Positions 1 to 7,992 of a stretch of 64,000 nucleotides of DNA are shown piece after piece. The stretch spans positions 1 through 64,000 of the forward strand of contig WSYE01000002.1 of assembly GCA_009773665.1 (NCBI GenBank), in the 5' to 3' direction. Under the pieces are notes generated by a model that worked only from the letters and a program-made list of their open reading frames with translations, searched no databases and had not been told where the DNA came from. The position numbers and the translations under genes were made by a program. The stretch comes from Desulfovibrionaceae bacterium. Lineage in GTDB: Bacteria; Desulfobacterota; Desulfovibrionia; Desulfovibrionales; Desulfovibrionaceae. Each line of letters opens with the position of its first letter. The first letter of the stretch is position 1.

Positions 1-1045
1 CTTCATCCTGTTCCGCTCCGTGAAGGCCCAGGGTAATTTCGACTGCCACGCCGCAGGCAAACCCGTGGACACCCACCAACTGGTCTACCAGCTGGACCAC
101 ATGGAGCAGCACAAGGACATCGTAGCCCAGGAGGTCGCGGACAAGATCCGGGAGATCGACCCCGATTTTGAGCCCTGCGCCTTCCTGAACGGCACCGAGG
201 ACCCGCGCTCCATGAAGTGGCTGCTCACCCTCAAGGTGGGCGCCAAGGACCGCACCCTGGGCTACCTGGACCCCAAGTTCGCCGAGACAGTCCAGAGCCT
301 GCACCACCTGTTCTGGGACACCTACCTGGCCTACGGTCGCCCCTGGCTGACCAACAACGCCCATGGCCTGTTCCCCTTCGCGCTGGTGAACACGAGCGTG
401 CGCAAGCTCTTCTGGGAATGGCTCAAGGAGCCGAGCAAGTGGACGGAATGCCTGCACATCCAGTCCATTATGATCATCCAGCCCTGCGACCTGTTCGAGG
501 ACGGACGCCAGAACATGTGCGACGGCTGCCCGGACGCCATCCTGCACAAGGGGCGCATGGTCTGGAGCTGCCGCGTGGACGAACTGGATAAGTACGGCGC
601 GTACATCAGCTGCACCCCGCGCGGCGGATGCTGCGGCAGCACCGCTGGCTCCCCTGCGCCTGAATCGGCTCCGGCCTCCCCTGGCGCCGACAACCTGCCC
701 GCTGCCAACGGCGAGAAGCTGCCTACGCCCAAGCCCGCCGCCCCCGTGGCTGTCCGGCCCCAGGCGGCCGCACCGGCGGTGAAAACCGACGCATCCGTTC
801 AGGTGGTGGAGAAGAAGGCTCCGGCGGCCAACAAGCCCGCTCCTGTCGAGTCCGCACCGGCTCCACCCATCGCGGCAGGTCCCGCGACCACGCCTGTCGC
901 AGCCAGCGCGCCCGAAGCCGTACCGGCTCCCAAAGCGGCAGCAGCGCCGAAAGCAGCGGCCCCGGCCAAGCCTTCAGCGGGCAAGGCATCAGCCAAGACG
1001 AAATCAGGCAAGAGCAAGGCCACCAAGGGCAAAGGCAAGAAGTAA
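1..1045 (+). CDS. Radical SAM family protein, C-terminal part (5' end outside window)
   Basis: The reading frame is open to the left edge, so only the C-terminal part is visible. About 200 residues carry a cysteine cluster near positions 160-200 (CDLF, MCDGCPD, WSCRVDE), followed by CTPRGGCCG, which resembles the auxiliary-cluster region of radical SAM proteins. The CX3CX2C core would lie upstream and cannot be checked. The last 130 residues are a low-complexity Ala/Pro/Lys tail ending in a strongly basic Lys/Gly/Ser stretch, like a histone H1 tail. A GTG at position 20 could be taken as a start, but coding continues before it. It precedes a flippase gene on the same strand by 69 bases. The family call rests on motif style. 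Confidence 0.6.
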   Translation, partial: FILFRSVKAQGNFDCHAAGKPVDTHQLVYQLDHMEQHKDIVAQEVADKIREIDPDFEPCAFLNGTEDPRSMKWLLTLKVGAKDRTLGYLDPKFAETVQSLHHLFWDTYLAYGRPWLTNNAHGLFPFALVNTSVRKLFWEWLKEPSKWTECLHIQSIMIIQPCDLFEDGRQNMCDGCPDAILHKGRMVWSCRVDELDKYGAYISCTPRGGCCGSTAGSPAPESAPASPGADNLPAANGEKLPTPKPAAPVAVRPQAAAPAVKTDASVQVVEKKAPAANKPAPVESAPAPPIAAGPATTPVAASAPEAVPAPKAAAAPKAAAPAKPSAGKASAKTKSGKSKATKGKGKK

Positions 1046-1114
1046 CCACGGGGCGGGCGCACAGCCCGCCTTTTCCTTTCACACTATGAACACCCCAAGA
1101 ATCACCCGGCCAGC

Positions 1115-2569
1115 ATGACAACACCCGCCCCCATCCCGCAGGCGGGAGCCGCGTCGCACGGCATCATCGGCAAATTCCTTCATCTGGCTTCGGCCCAGAC
1201 CATCCGCGACATCCTGCACACCTGTTTCTTCATCTATCTGGCCCGCATGGACCAGAGCCACTACGGCGAATTCCAACTGGCCTTCAACACGGCCATGATC
1301 GTCCTGTTTCTGGGCGAGTTCGGCCTGAACCAGCCTCTGGTGTCCTCGCTGTCCAAGAAGTACGGCCACAAGGGCGACATCCTGGTGCAGTACACCATCA
1401 TCAAGGGCGTCATCCTGATGCTGGGCTGGATCGGGGTGTCGGTGTTCGTCATGCAGCAGCGCTACACCGGCGGCCTGACCAACCTGGTGCAGGTTATCAC
1501 CGCCGGCGTTGGCCTGGAGGCGCTGGCCAGCTCCTTTTTCGTGGCCTGCCGGGTGCAAGGACGCCAGGACCTGGAGGCGCGCATCAAGTCTGTGGGGGCC
1601 ATCGTGGGCTACGGCTGGGCGCTGGGCACGCTGGCGCTGGGGTTCGCGCCGCACTGGATCGCGCTGTTCAAAATCATCGAGAACGGCATCAACCTGATCG
1701 GCGGCGCGTGGGCCACCATCAACAAGACCGACATCCAGGGCCTTACCCTCAAAGGCAAAGCCCTGTCGCGCACCTGGAACACCGCCAAGGGCGGGCTGGT
1801 GTTCGTGCTTCTGGCCTTCTGCTCGATCCTGTACAACAAGGCCAACCTGTTCTTTTTGCAGAAATTTTCCGGCCCGCACGCCATCGCGCAGTATTCCGCC
1901 ACCTGGGAGGTGGTGGACGCCGTCCAGATTCCCATCTCCAGCCTGCTGATGAAGAGCGTGCTGTTCCCGCTGTTCGTGGGCCTGTGGCGCCACGACAAGG
2001 AAGGGTTCGACCTTCTGAAGGACAAGTCTGTCAAATGGCTGCTGGGGGCCTCCATCCCGGTGATGTTCGTCCTGGCGGTGGAGTCTGACCGGATAATCGG
2101 GCTCATCTACGGCAAGTCCTACGTGGACGCCATGTGGTTGCAAAAATGGCTGGTGCCGTCGGTGATCTTCAGCTTCATCCACAACCTGGCCGCGTACCTG
2201 ATGATGAGCCAGCACCGCCAGAACGTGCTGTTCGTGATCTACGCAGCGGGGCTTACGCTGAATATCCTGCTGTGCTCGCTGCTGATTCCCGGCAACCCGC
2301 TGCTGGGCGCGGGGCTGTCCATCGTGATCACCAAGGGGGCGGTGGCCTGCTGCACCACGCTGTATTGCCAGCGCACCATGGGGCTGATCAAATGGAGGGC
2401 GGTGTCGCCGGTGCTGCTGGCAACGTGCGTCGGCGCGGTGCTGTATTACGGGCTGGGCTTCCTGGAAATCCGGGAGGTCGCGGAGGTCGGTGCACTGCTG
2501 CCGTTCGTGGTGCTGGGGTTGAAATGGTGGCGGGAGATGAAGGTGCAGGCGCTGCCGAAGGTCGCTTAA
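1115..2569 (+). CDS. Polysaccharide (O-antigen/lipid-linked oligosaccharide) flippase, MOP/Wzx-type
   Basis: A 484-residue, very hydrophobic protein with roughly 12-14 membrane segments from about residue 20 to 475 and few charged loops. That size and topology fit Wzx/RfbX-type flippases of the MOP superfamily, which move undecaprenyl-linked oligosaccharides across the inner membrane. The N-terminal part (FLHLASAQTIRDILHT, then YLARMDQSHYGEFQLAF) follows the usual pattern, in which the first helix precedes a conserved YGxF-like loop. It lies among glycosyltransferases, which supports a surface-glycan role. The ATG at 1115 lacks a strong ribosome site but gives the expected N terminus. Which glycan it carries cannot be told. 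Confidence 0.85.
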   Translation: MTTPAPIPQAGAASHGIIGKFLHLASAQTIRDILHTCFFIYLARMDQSHYGEFQLAFNTAMIVLFLGEFGLNQPLVSSLSKKYGHKGDILVQYTIIKGVILMLGWIGVSVFVMQQRYTGGLTNLVQVITAGVGLEALASSFFVACRVQGRQDLEARIKSVGAIVGYGWALGTLALGFAPHWIALFKIIENGINLIGGAWATINKTDIQGLTLKGKALSRTWNTAKGGLVFVLLAFCSILYNKANLFFLQKFSGPHAIAQYSATWEVVDAVQIPISSLLMKSVLFPLFVGLWRHDKEGFDLLKDKSVKWLLGASIPVMFVLAVESDRIIGLIYGKSYVDAMWLQKWLVPSVIFSFIHNLAAYLMMSQHRQNVLFVIYAAGLTLNILLCSLLIPGNPLLGAGLSIVITKGAVACCTTLYCQRTMGLIKWRAVSPVLLATCVGAVLYYGLGFLEIREVAEVGALLPFVVLGLKWWREMKVQALPKVA

Positions 2570-2600
2570 GAGATAAGAGCATAAGAGTTTGCGTCGGTCT

Positions 2601-2710
2601 GGCGGGATATGGCCCGCATCGCCCGCGTCTTGCCCGGCGGGCTAGGACCGATTTGAAGACGATCCGTCGCCCGCCGGGCAAGGCACGGTCGCCGCAGACC
2701 ACATCCCGCC
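2601..2710. repeat. Long imperfect palindrome, 42-base arms
   Basis: The segment 2601-2642 and the reverse complement of 2669-2710 align without gaps and match at 34 of 42 positions by direct counting. The inner 14 bases (2629-2642 and 2669-2682) pair perfectly. The spacer 2643-2668 is 26 bases. It lies just after the flippase stop and upstream of a separate terminator-like hairpin. It could be a REP/MITE-type element or a large RNA hairpin. Confidence 0.75.
2639..2682 (+). repeat. 44-nt conserved hairpin element, copy 1
   Basis: This 44-base stretch matches the minus strand of 38406-38449 at 35 of 44 positions by hand alignment. Both copies share the core ATTTGAAGA flanked by GGA and TCC arms. 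The bases flanking the core differ between copies in a way that largely keeps pairing. Both lie downstream of a coding sequence in sense orientation. Confidence 0.65.
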
Positions 2711-2782
2711 TCTGCGTAACTGTGCCGGTCCAGGCTGCGCTGCTTCGACCACATCAACGAATGCAGCACTTCATGAACAATT

Positions 2783-2816
2783 AGGCGTGATGCGCGGCTT
2801 TGCGCGCATCACGCCT
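2783..2816 (+). terminator. Hairpin terminator candidate after the flippase gene
   Basis: There is a perfect 14-base-pair stem (2783-2796 with 2803-2816) and a six-base loop. It is followed by only a short pyrimidine run. The position fits the end of the flippase transcript; the weak U-tract lowers certainty. Confidence 0.55.
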
Positions 2817-2860
2817 TTCCACGTAACACTGAACAGTATCTCTCCATCCCGCGAAGCTAT

Positions 2861-2902
2861 AAAGGATTCCAAAGGAACTTGTTCCTTTGGCCGCCGGAGG
2901 CA
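2861..2902 (+). repeat. Interspersed intergenic repeat, copy A
   Basis: The unit is GGATTCCAAAGG, a short loop, CCTTTGG, then CCGCCGGAGGC. It is a small hairpin plus a fixed 3' tail. Related copies lie at 36844-36884, 45985-46025 and 55014-55063. This copy sits between converging genes. Confidence 0.7.
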
Positions 2903-2923
2903 TATTCTCTTATTCTTCTCTTC

Positions 2924-3433
2924 TTACTTGGCCGCTTCGGCCATGGCCTTGACCACCAGCCAGTGAAACGGCTTCACCGCCGTGAAATAGGCCCGCCCGC
3001 GCCAGTTCTTGAAGGTGACGAAGGTCATCACATGGTGCCGGTAGCGCGCTCCTCCCGCATCCTCCAGCCTCTCGCTCACCACGGCCAACACCGCCCGCAG
3101 TGGCCCGTCCTCGCTCAGGCCCGCCCAGTATTCGCCCTCGCTGGCCGCAGCCACCTGGAACACGAATATCCGCCCGCCAGCCTCGAACGGCACGTCCTGC
3201 GCCCCGTACGCCCTGTCCGCCTGGAACGAGTGCCCCACGCCGAGCGCCCTGGCCAGGGGGCCTCTCAGCGCAAACAGAGCCTTCATCCAAGGGGGCCGAT
3301 ACGAAAAGAAATCCGCCAAAAACTGACGGATTTCCTTTGCGCCCTCAACGGCGAAATGATCTGCGAAGTCGCTCCCGACTTTCAGCCGCGCGACTGGCGG
3401 CGGCAAGACCAACCCGGCAGGCAGACCCGTCAC
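2924..3433 (-). CDS. DUF2867 family protein
   Basis: A 169-residue soluble protein. The C-terminal part (HHVMTFVTFKNWRGRAYF, then a VKPFHWLVV helix) is the pattern I know from DUF2867, a SRPBCC-like family of unknown function often found with membrane or NAD-binding proteins. It starts at GTG 3433, and its start overlaps the stop of the upstream glycosyltransferase in a GTGA arrangement, so the two are probably translationally coupled. It is the last gene of a three-gene minus-strand unit with the glycosyltransferase and a small secreted protein. No catalytic residues are known, and a role with the glycosyltransferase is inference. Confidence 0.7.
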   Translation of the reverse strand: MTGLPAGLVLPPPVARLKVGSDFADHFAVEGAKEIRQFLADFFSYRPPWMKALFALRGPLARALGVGHSFQADRAYGAQDVPFEAGGRIFVFQVAAASEGEYWAGLSEDGPLRAVLAVVSERLEDAGGARYRHHVMTFVTFKNWRGRAYFTAVKPFHWLVVKAMAEAAK

Positions 3434-4602
3434 GACTTGAGCACTTCCACCACGCGTCCGCCCCAGGTGACTTTATACGCGATGCCGCGCCAGCGCATGG
3501 TGAAGGTGGTCCAGGTGCGCAGGTAGCACCACACGGTCATGAAGGGCGAGACCATGAAGCAACGGGTCCAGTCCCAGAACCGGACGGGCCTGGGGGCCAG
3601 CGTCCGGAAGGTCAGCCCCACCATGGCGAAGGCGACCAGATAGACCAGCGTGGCCCCGATCCACCAGCCGTCGGCGTTGCCGGTCAGCACGCCGAGCACC
3701 CCAAGCGCGGCCAAGAGCGGCGGCCCGATGAGCAGCCAGACCACAGGCAGCGCCCCGATCCACATCTCCGGGGTGCAGAATTTCAAGTACAGGAGCTGAC
3801 GGGTGAGCCAGTCCTCCCAGAGGGCGAGGGGCACATTCTTGAGGGGAGTCTCCAGACAGGCGTCCGGCACGGCGCAGATGCGGATGCGGCGCTTGGCCAG
3901 AAGTGGCCCCAGGGAGAAGTCGTCCACGATGTTGGTGGCCCATACGGCGGCCACGCCGTGCTCTTCGAAAACTTCGCGGGCCACAGCCATGGCCCCGCCC
4001 CAGGGCTGGGTGATGACTTTGATGGATTGCAGGCAGTGCAGCACCATGACCACGTTCAACATGCCCAGGGTGGGAATCTTGCCGTCCAGCGGCACCACGC
4101 GGTGGTAGCCGCCGGACATGGGAGCCTTGCCCGAGGCGATTGGCGCTATGAGCTGGCGGACCAGATCAGGCCGGGCCACGTGGCTCGAATCGCAGAAAAT
4201 GTAGATTTCCGGCTTGTCCTCAAGGGTGGCAAGGCCAGCCAGCAGACCGTGGTTTTTCTGCCCGCAGGTGAGGGCCGGACCGCTCAACACGTGCGTGGCG
4301 TCTTCGCGCCCCTGGATGAGGGAGCGCACCAGCGCAGTGGCCGGGTCTGATTCGTCGCGGGTCACCAACACGTAGCGCAGGCCAGGGTAATCCTGCCGGA
4401 GCAGGCTGTTAAGCCCGCCACGCACCGCAGGAGTGTCCCCGGTGAGGGGGACGATCATGGCGGCGGAGGGCTCCTTCGGCAGACGCCTGGCCCCGGCGTA
4501 GGGGCGGCGCAGGCTGCCCAGCACATGGGTGCGCCCGGTGAAGTACAGGGCCAGCAGGGCCAGTATCTCACCAAGGGCCGAGAGTACGAACAGTGTCTTC
4601 AC
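3430..4602 (-). CDS. Glycosyltransferase family 2 membrane protein (ceramide glucosyltransferase/HpnI-like)
   Basis: A 390-residue protein with an N-terminal membrane anchor, a GT-A domain and about four C-terminal hydrophobic segments. Motifs include AMIVPLTG at the domain start, IYIFCDSSH at the donor-binding position, PWGGAMAV, and a TRQLLYLKF stretch that resembles the QxxRW-type region of membrane GT2/GT21 enzymes. That layout resembles ceramide glucosyltransferase or hopanoid HpnI-like proteins, which glycosylate a lipid. The start was set at GTG 4602, preceded by AAGGA at a seven-base distance, because longer starts would overlap the upstream gene. It follows the secreted protein by 23 bases. 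A lipid acceptor is inferred from the fold only. Confidence 0.75.
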   Translation of the reverse strand: MKTLFVLSALGEILALLALYFTGRTHVLGSLRRPYAGARRLPKEPSAAMIVPLTGDTPAVRGGLNSLLRQDYPGLRYVLVTRDESDPATALVRSLIQGREDATHVLSGPALTCGQKNHGLLAGLATLEDKPEIYIFCDSSHVARPDLVRQLIAPIASGKAPMSGGYHRVVPLDGKIPTLGMLNVVMVLHCLQSIKVITQPWGGAMAVAREVFEEHGVAAVWATNIVDDFSLGPLLAKRRIRICAVPDACLETPLKNVPLALWEDWLTRQLLYLKFCTPEMWIGALPVVWLLIGPPLLAALGVLGVLTGNADGWWIGATLVYLVAFAMVGLTFRTLAPRPVRFWDWTRCFMVSPFMTVWCYLRTWTTFTMRWRGIAYKVTWGGRVVEVLKS

Positions 4603-4625
4603 ATTAGAGTCCTTACACGGCTCAC

Positions 4626-5066
4626 TTAAGGAGTCGGCGGATACCCGGCGGGCCATTCCAGGCCTCCCGGAGCGGTCTTGCCGCGCATGGTGCGCTCGGC
4701 CTGCATGGCGAAGGAAGGGCCGTCCTTGAAGGCGAAGGTCCCGGCCACGACGTTCTCATCCTGCACGGCCCCCACGAAGGTGTTGCCGCCGCCGTGCATG
4801 GCGCGGATGGTATTGTCCAGCACCAGCCCGGCAATGTGGTAGGTGTTGCGCTCCCCGGTGCGGGTCAACACATAGGCCACGCCGTACAGGAACTGGCCGC
4901 GCTGCTCCAGGTGGCATTCGACCCGGTTGCCGAAGAAGTCGGCGACCCACAGGCCGGTCACATCAGCCGGAGCGGTTGTTTTGGGGCTGGCCTGCGCTCC
5001 GGCAGGAACCCCAGCCGGGACAACGGCTGCCAGGAAAAGCAAAAATGCAAGAAATAACGGCTTCAT
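4626..5066 (-). CDS. Small secreted protein of unknown function
   Basis: A 146-residue protein. Residues 1-27 form a clear Sec signal peptide (MKPLF, a long hydrophobic core, likely cleavage after AQA). The mature part alternates beta-type segments with repeated Gly-hydrophobic patterns (TGLWVADFFG, HIAGLVLDNTI, VVAGTFAF), which suggests a small beta-barrel or lipocalin-like domain. I do not recognise the family. The ATG at 5066 has GGAGG upstream, and a longer in-frame start has no such site. It heads a three-gene unit with the GT2 and DUF2867 genes, so an envelope role is likely. Confidence 0.65.
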   Translation of the reverse strand: MKPLFLAFLLFLAAVVPAGVPAGAQASPKTTAPADVTGLWVADFFGNRVECHLEQRGQFLYGVAYVLTRTGERNTYHIAGLVLDNTIRAMHGGGNTFVGAVQDENVVAGTFAFKDGPSFAMQAERTMRGKTAPGGLEWPAGYPPTP

Positions 5067-5286
5067 AAAGGGCCTCCAGAGGCCATGAAAAACAGTGAAC
5101 GCCCTCTCACGGAGCATGACGCGACACGTTTTTTGAAACACCGGCGTCGCGGCGCTTATAAACACTCAGCCACGGCTTGAATAGCCCCTGAGAGAGACAT
5201 TCCGGCGGCGCAATTCGTTACAGGCCTTACGCGAAATCAGGTCCGCATGCGCAACGCGCCATCAAACACGCTCACTTCCCGCCCCT

Positions 5287-6366
5287 TTAGCCAGCACCGC
5301 ACGCGCGCGCAAGCAACTCCTCGTGCCGGGCCACCATGGCGGCCATGGAATACTCCTCCAGGGCCACGCGCCGGGCTTCGTGGGCCATGCGTTCCTGAAG
5401 ATCGTCGTCTGAGAGCAGACGGACGAACCCAGCGGCCAGACCTTCGGGATCGCTTGCAGGGCTGAGGAATCCGGTGCGGCCCTCTTCCACCACCTCGGGG
5501 ATGCCGCCAACGGCGGTGGCGGCCACGGGCACGCCGCAGGCCATGCCCTCCAGCACCACGTTGGGCAACCCCTCACGCAGCGAGGACAGCGCCAGCACGC
5601 TGGCCTGCCGGTAGAAAGGCAGCAGGTCAGGCCCGCCGGGGAATATCTTGACGCGGTTCTCGCAGGCCAGACGCCTGAGCCCGAATTCCACGCGATTTTT
5701 GAGCGGCCCGTCGCCCACCAGCCACAGCTCGGCGTCCGGGACCTTGGCGAAGGCCAGATCGAAAGCCCGCACCAGAGTCTGATGGTCCTTGTCCGGAACG
5801 AAGCGGGCCACGCACAGGATCACCTTGCGCCAGGGGCGCATGCCGTCGGGGTCCGGGCTGAAGAGGTCGGTGTCCACCCCGTTGGGGATGACGGTCACTT
5901 GCTCGTCCGAGCGTCCGAGCGCAACCAGGGCGTTCTTGAGTGCCTGGGTGTTGGCGATGTGTTGATGGGCCAGACCGGCCAGAAAGCGCTCGTGCTGACG
6001 CTTGATGTTGCCCCCGCCCCGGCAGGTGGCCACGATGCAGGGCGTGCCGTGCAGACGCCCGAAAATGCGCGCCCAGATGTTGGGCACGGCGGTCAGCGGC
6101 ATGAGGATGTCCGGACGCTCGGTCGCGACAGCCCGGCGCAGTTCACGAATCGAAGAGAAAGTTACCGTGCGCCTATCGGAAAGCCAGCGTATGGGAATGT
6201 CCGCCTCGCGGGCCTGGGGCGCGAAATCGCCCCCGGCGCAGAGCATCCAGAACTCGGGCGCGAAGCGGGAGCGATCAATGCGCCGGGCCAGCTCCAAAGC
6301 ATGCCGCTGGGTCCCGCCGTAGAGCAGATCCTGAAGGACGAGAACCAGACGTTTTGGCTTGGTCAT
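5287..6366 (-). CDS. Glycosyltransferase family 4 (GT-B, WaaG-like)
   Basis: A 359-residue two-domain GT-B enzyme. The N-terminal domain opens with VLVLQDLLYGGTQRHALELARR, an acceptor-side glycine-rich loop. The C-terminal domain has VARFVPDKDHQTLVRAF, LWLVGDGPLK and SLREGLPNVVLEGMACG, the E-x7-E nucleotide-sugar motif of GT4. It is cytoplasmic or peripheral on the membrane. It follows the radical SAM gene on the same strand after about 268 bases. The donor and acceptor cannot be told. The length is usual for the family. Confidence 0.88.
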   Translation of the reverse strand: MTKPKRLVLVLQDLLYGGTQRHALELARRIDRSRFAPEFWMLCAGGDFAPQAREADIPIRWLSDRRTVTFSSIRELRRAVATERPDILMPLTAVPNIWARIFGRLHGTPCIVATCRGGGNIKRQHERFLAGLAHQHIANTQALKNALVALGRSDEQVTVIPNGVDTDLFSPDPDGMRPWRKVILCVARFVPDKDHQTLVRAFDLAFAKVPDAELWLVGDGPLKNRVEFGLRRLACENRVKIFPGGPDLLPFYRQASVLALSSLREGLPNVVLEGMACGVPVAATAVGGIPEVVEEGRTGFLSPASDPEGLAAGFVRLLSDDDLQERMAHEARRVALEEYSMAAMVARHEELLARACGAG

Positions 6367-6634
6367 GGGGACATCCTGGGCAGATGGCAGGACATGCGAC
6401 GCCTGCCCGGCCAGGGATACGATGCGTCGATAATCGTCTCAGGCCGTTCACGGACCTGGGACCTCGGGGGACCGCCGAGGGGCCGTCTGGGGACCGCCCG
6501 GACAGACAGCAACCTGCAGCAGCGCCGGGACGCATCGTCCCAGCTGTTCGCGCGCCGTTTCGTCCGCCAACCGACCGCCGCCCGTGCGGACGGCGGCCGG
6601 GCCGACAATCTGAATCGCAGGCTCGAAGCTGGCC

Positions 6635-7849
6635 TTAGTATCCCATCAGTCCGCAGCAGCGGGTGCAGACGGGCATCAGGCCTTCCTTGTTGAGGCTTCC
6701 ACGGAACTTGCGGTAGGCCTCGTTGTTCCAGATCTCCGTGATGGTGTTCTTCTTGACGTTGCCCACCACGTAGTCGTGGTAGTCGCGGCAGGGCGACATG
6801 TCGCCGCCGGAGTCGATCTCCACCGCCTGATAGATGGAGATGCACTGGTTGTACCCGTAGGTGGTGGAGTGGTCGGAGTAGTACTCGCGCAGGTTGTCCT
6901 CCCCGGTGATGTTGGGGATGATGTTCACGGCGGGGGAGTCCCAGTTCTTGGAGCGGCGCAGCACTTCCTTCAGCTGCTGGTCCAGAACGGCGTACTCCTT
7001 GATGGTCCAGTCGCCCACCCAGCCCCGGTGCAGCTTGGGCGCGAACCCGAAGCGGCGCTGGAAGTCAGTCTCGTGGGCGTCGGCGCTCTTTTCGTCGATC
7101 CACCAGGAGAGGTAGAACACGAACAGGTCCACCTTGTCCTTGAAGGTCTCGTAGATGTCCACCAGCCGGTGCACGTTGGCCTGGGAGATGGTGGTCAGCG
7201 AGGCGGTGAGGGGCAGCTTCTTGCCGGTGCGGCGCTTGGCCTCGTTTACGGCTTCCAGCGAATCCAGGATGTCCTGGAAGTTGTTGCCCCCGCCAGCCGA
7301 CGGACGCGCGGCGTTGTGCGTATCCGGGTCGGGGCCGTCGATGGACATCTGGAGCAGGAACATGGGCGCGGCAACAAGGCGCTCGGCGGCCTTGGCGATG
7401 CCGGTGGCGTTGGTGGCGATGGAGGTGGGCATGCCCAGAACCGTGGCGTGCTCGATGATCTCCATCCAGCCCTTGTACATGGTGGGCTCGCCGCCCCACA
7501 GGTACACGGAGGGAAAATGCCCGTGCGTGGCCAGATCGGCCAGCAGCAGGTGGTAGCGCTCCGGGCTGACCTCGCTCTTTTTGAGCGATTTCAGGTCGGC
7601 GCAGTGCAGAAAGCCCTGGTCGCCCCACTGGCCGCAGGTATGGCAGCGCAGGTTGCAGATGTCCGTGATGCGGATGGACACCTGCCGGATGGAGCGGGCG
7701 TACCCCTCGTCGGCCTTGGGATTTAACCACTTGAAGAGGAACTTCTCCTTTTCAAGGGCCACAAGGCGCGACGCGATCCAGGGATGGCGCGATACGCGTG
7801 CGAAATTCTTGAGAATCGTTCCCAGAGCGATACTGGAGCGTTTTGACAT
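6635..7849 (-). CDS. Radical SAM/SPASM domain protein
   Basis: A 404-residue protein with the SAM-binding cluster motif CNLRCHTCGQW at residues 65-75 and the GGEPT motif after the second strand (LWGGEPTMYKG). Near the C terminus, the cysteines in NQCISI, SPCRDY and PVCTRCCG form a SPASM-type region expected to bind one or two extra iron-sulfur clusters. The substrate is not evident: SPASM enzymes mature peptides or modify sugars and lipids, and the surrounding glycan genes favour the latter. The ATG at 7849 directly precedes a basic N-terminal helix. The stretch after its stop (6367-6634) holds a strong GC hairpin near 6575-6596 without a U-tract. Confidence 0.85.
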   Translation of the reverse strand: MSKRSSIALGTILKNFARVSRHPWIASRLVALEKEKFLFKWLNPKADEGYARSIRQVSIRITDICNLRCHTCGQWGDQGFLHCADLKSLKKSEVSPERYHLLLADLATHGHFPSVYLWGGEPTMYKGWMEIIEHATVLGMPTSIATNATGIAKAAERLVAAPMFLLQMSIDGPDPDTHNAARPSAGGGNNFQDILDSLEAVNEAKRRTGKKLPLTASLTTISQANVHRLVDIYETFKDKVDLFVFYLSWWIDEKSADAHETDFQRRFGFAPKLHRGWVGDWTIKEYAVLDQQLKEVLRRSKNWDSPAVNIIPNITGEDNLREYYSDHSTTYGYNQCISIYQAVEIDSGGDMSPCRDYHDYVVGNVKKNTITEIWNNEAYRKFRGSLNKEGLMPVCTRCCGLMGY

Positions 7850-7992
7850 GGAACCTCACTGGCCGATGCGTCGGCGTGGAGCAATAGGAATATTCCGGCA
7901 AGGATGGCCCTGCCGAAGCCGCTGCTGTCTACCTCCCGACTAAGCGAGAGTCAACCTTGACAGCCAGGCCCCGCTGCCGCAGAACCACGCGC

